Source: Bacteroidales bacterium (GTDB taxonomy: Bacteria > Bacteroidota > Bacteroidia > Bacteroidales > NBLH01). Taken from it: a stretch of 6,134 nucleotides of DNA. This document shows, one piece after another, positions 6,053-6,134 of this stretch. The position numbers and the translations under genes are program-made. Every line of letters starts with the position of its first letter. Within the stretch, counting starts at the first letter, position 1. The notes below the pieces were generated by a model. The model ran no database searches. It had not been told where the DNA came from and saw only the letters and a list, made by a program, of their open reading frames with translations. Where the stretch lies: positions 1-6,134 of the forward strand of contig JAOZNO010000141.1 in the NCBI GenBank assembly GCA_029933755.1, in the 5' to 3' direction.

Positions 6053-6121
6053 GTGGCTACTGAGCGAATAATTAATAAGATGTGGTACTTCGACTTTACT
6101 TCGACTTCGCTCAGTAACCAC
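6053..6121. repeat. Inverted pair GTGGCTACTGAGCG / CGCTCAGTAACCAC
   Basis: GTGGCTACTGAGCG (6053-6066) and CGCTCAGTAACCAC (6108-6121) are reverse complements at 13 of 14 positions, with 41 bp between them. The left arm sits inside an expanded AGCGTAGCG core, and the right arm is the 3' part of the TTCGACT-type unit at 6081. A transcript or single strand could fold across both elements. Confidence 0.6.
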
Positions 6122-6134
6122 ACTCAGTAACCAC
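6081..6134 (+). repeat. TTCGACT...CTCAGTAACC hairpin repeat, nested unit, reaching the window edge
   Basis: The outer ends, GTGGTACTTCGACT (6082-6095 region) and ACTCAGTAACCAC (6122-6134 region), frame a 26-bp inner unit almost identical to that at 3624-3649. The outer GTGG-TACT pairs with AGTAACCAC, whereas the unit at 3573 pairs CGG-CACT with AGTGACCG, so both strands of the stem changed together. The element or a further copy may continue past 6134. Confidence 0.65.

Noticed and set aside
5930..6134. Start of the second ATPase or a permease gene
   Set aside because: The segment is repeat DNA with stops in all frames; the expected next gene must begin beyond the window.

Overview
The window looks like a chromosomal segment of a Bacteroidota bacterium (Flavobacteriia/Bacteroidia-like). 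The DNA is AT-rich, start codons lack clear Shine-Dalgarno sequences, and one promoter matches the Bacteroidota consensus exactly (TTTG, 19 bp, TAnnTTTG). The protein families and the intergenic repeats of the CTTCGACTTCGCTCAGT type also fit this phylum. Species cannot be told from the sequence.

Layout. Positions 1-1374 hold a leftward pair: a 93-residue DUF2089 zinc-ribbon/helix-turn-helix protein, then after 13 bp a secreted alpha/beta hydrolase that runs off the left edge. Positions 1375-1620 are an AT-rich divergent spacer with a strong rightward promoter followed by a cluster of palindromic operator-like repeats. From 1621 rightwards lies a drug-efflux-type cluster: a TetR/AcrR regulator (1621-2253), a TolC-like outer-membrane channel (2287-3564), a HlyD/YbhG-like periplasmic adaptor with a lipoprotein signal (3772-4656), and a YbhF-like ABC ATPase (5018-5929). 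The second ATPase and the two ABC-2 permeases that normally complete such a system would lie beyond the right edge.

How the genes work together. The ATPase would energise an inner-membrane permease, the adaptor would bridge the periplasm, and the TolC-like protein would give the exit through the outer membrane. The TetR protein probably represses its own promoter through the sites at 1575-1616. The substrate cannot be inferred.

The unusual part is the non-coding DNA. Each of the three gaps after tolC-, hlyD- and ATPase-like genes (207, 361 and at least 205 bp) is filled with a mosaic of the same small repeat modules: hairpin-forming TTCGACT...CTCAGTRACC units, often with a second unit nested in the loop; a 31-bp inverted repeat; an ATGTGGA-ATG motif; and dense AATGAC arrays with an AGCGTAGC core. 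The tetR-tolC junction (33 bp) and the divergent spacer have none of them. The ATPase is also notable: its Q-loop glutamine and H-loop histidine are replaced by Gly and Pro, so it is probably the degenerate half of an asymmetric ATPase pair.
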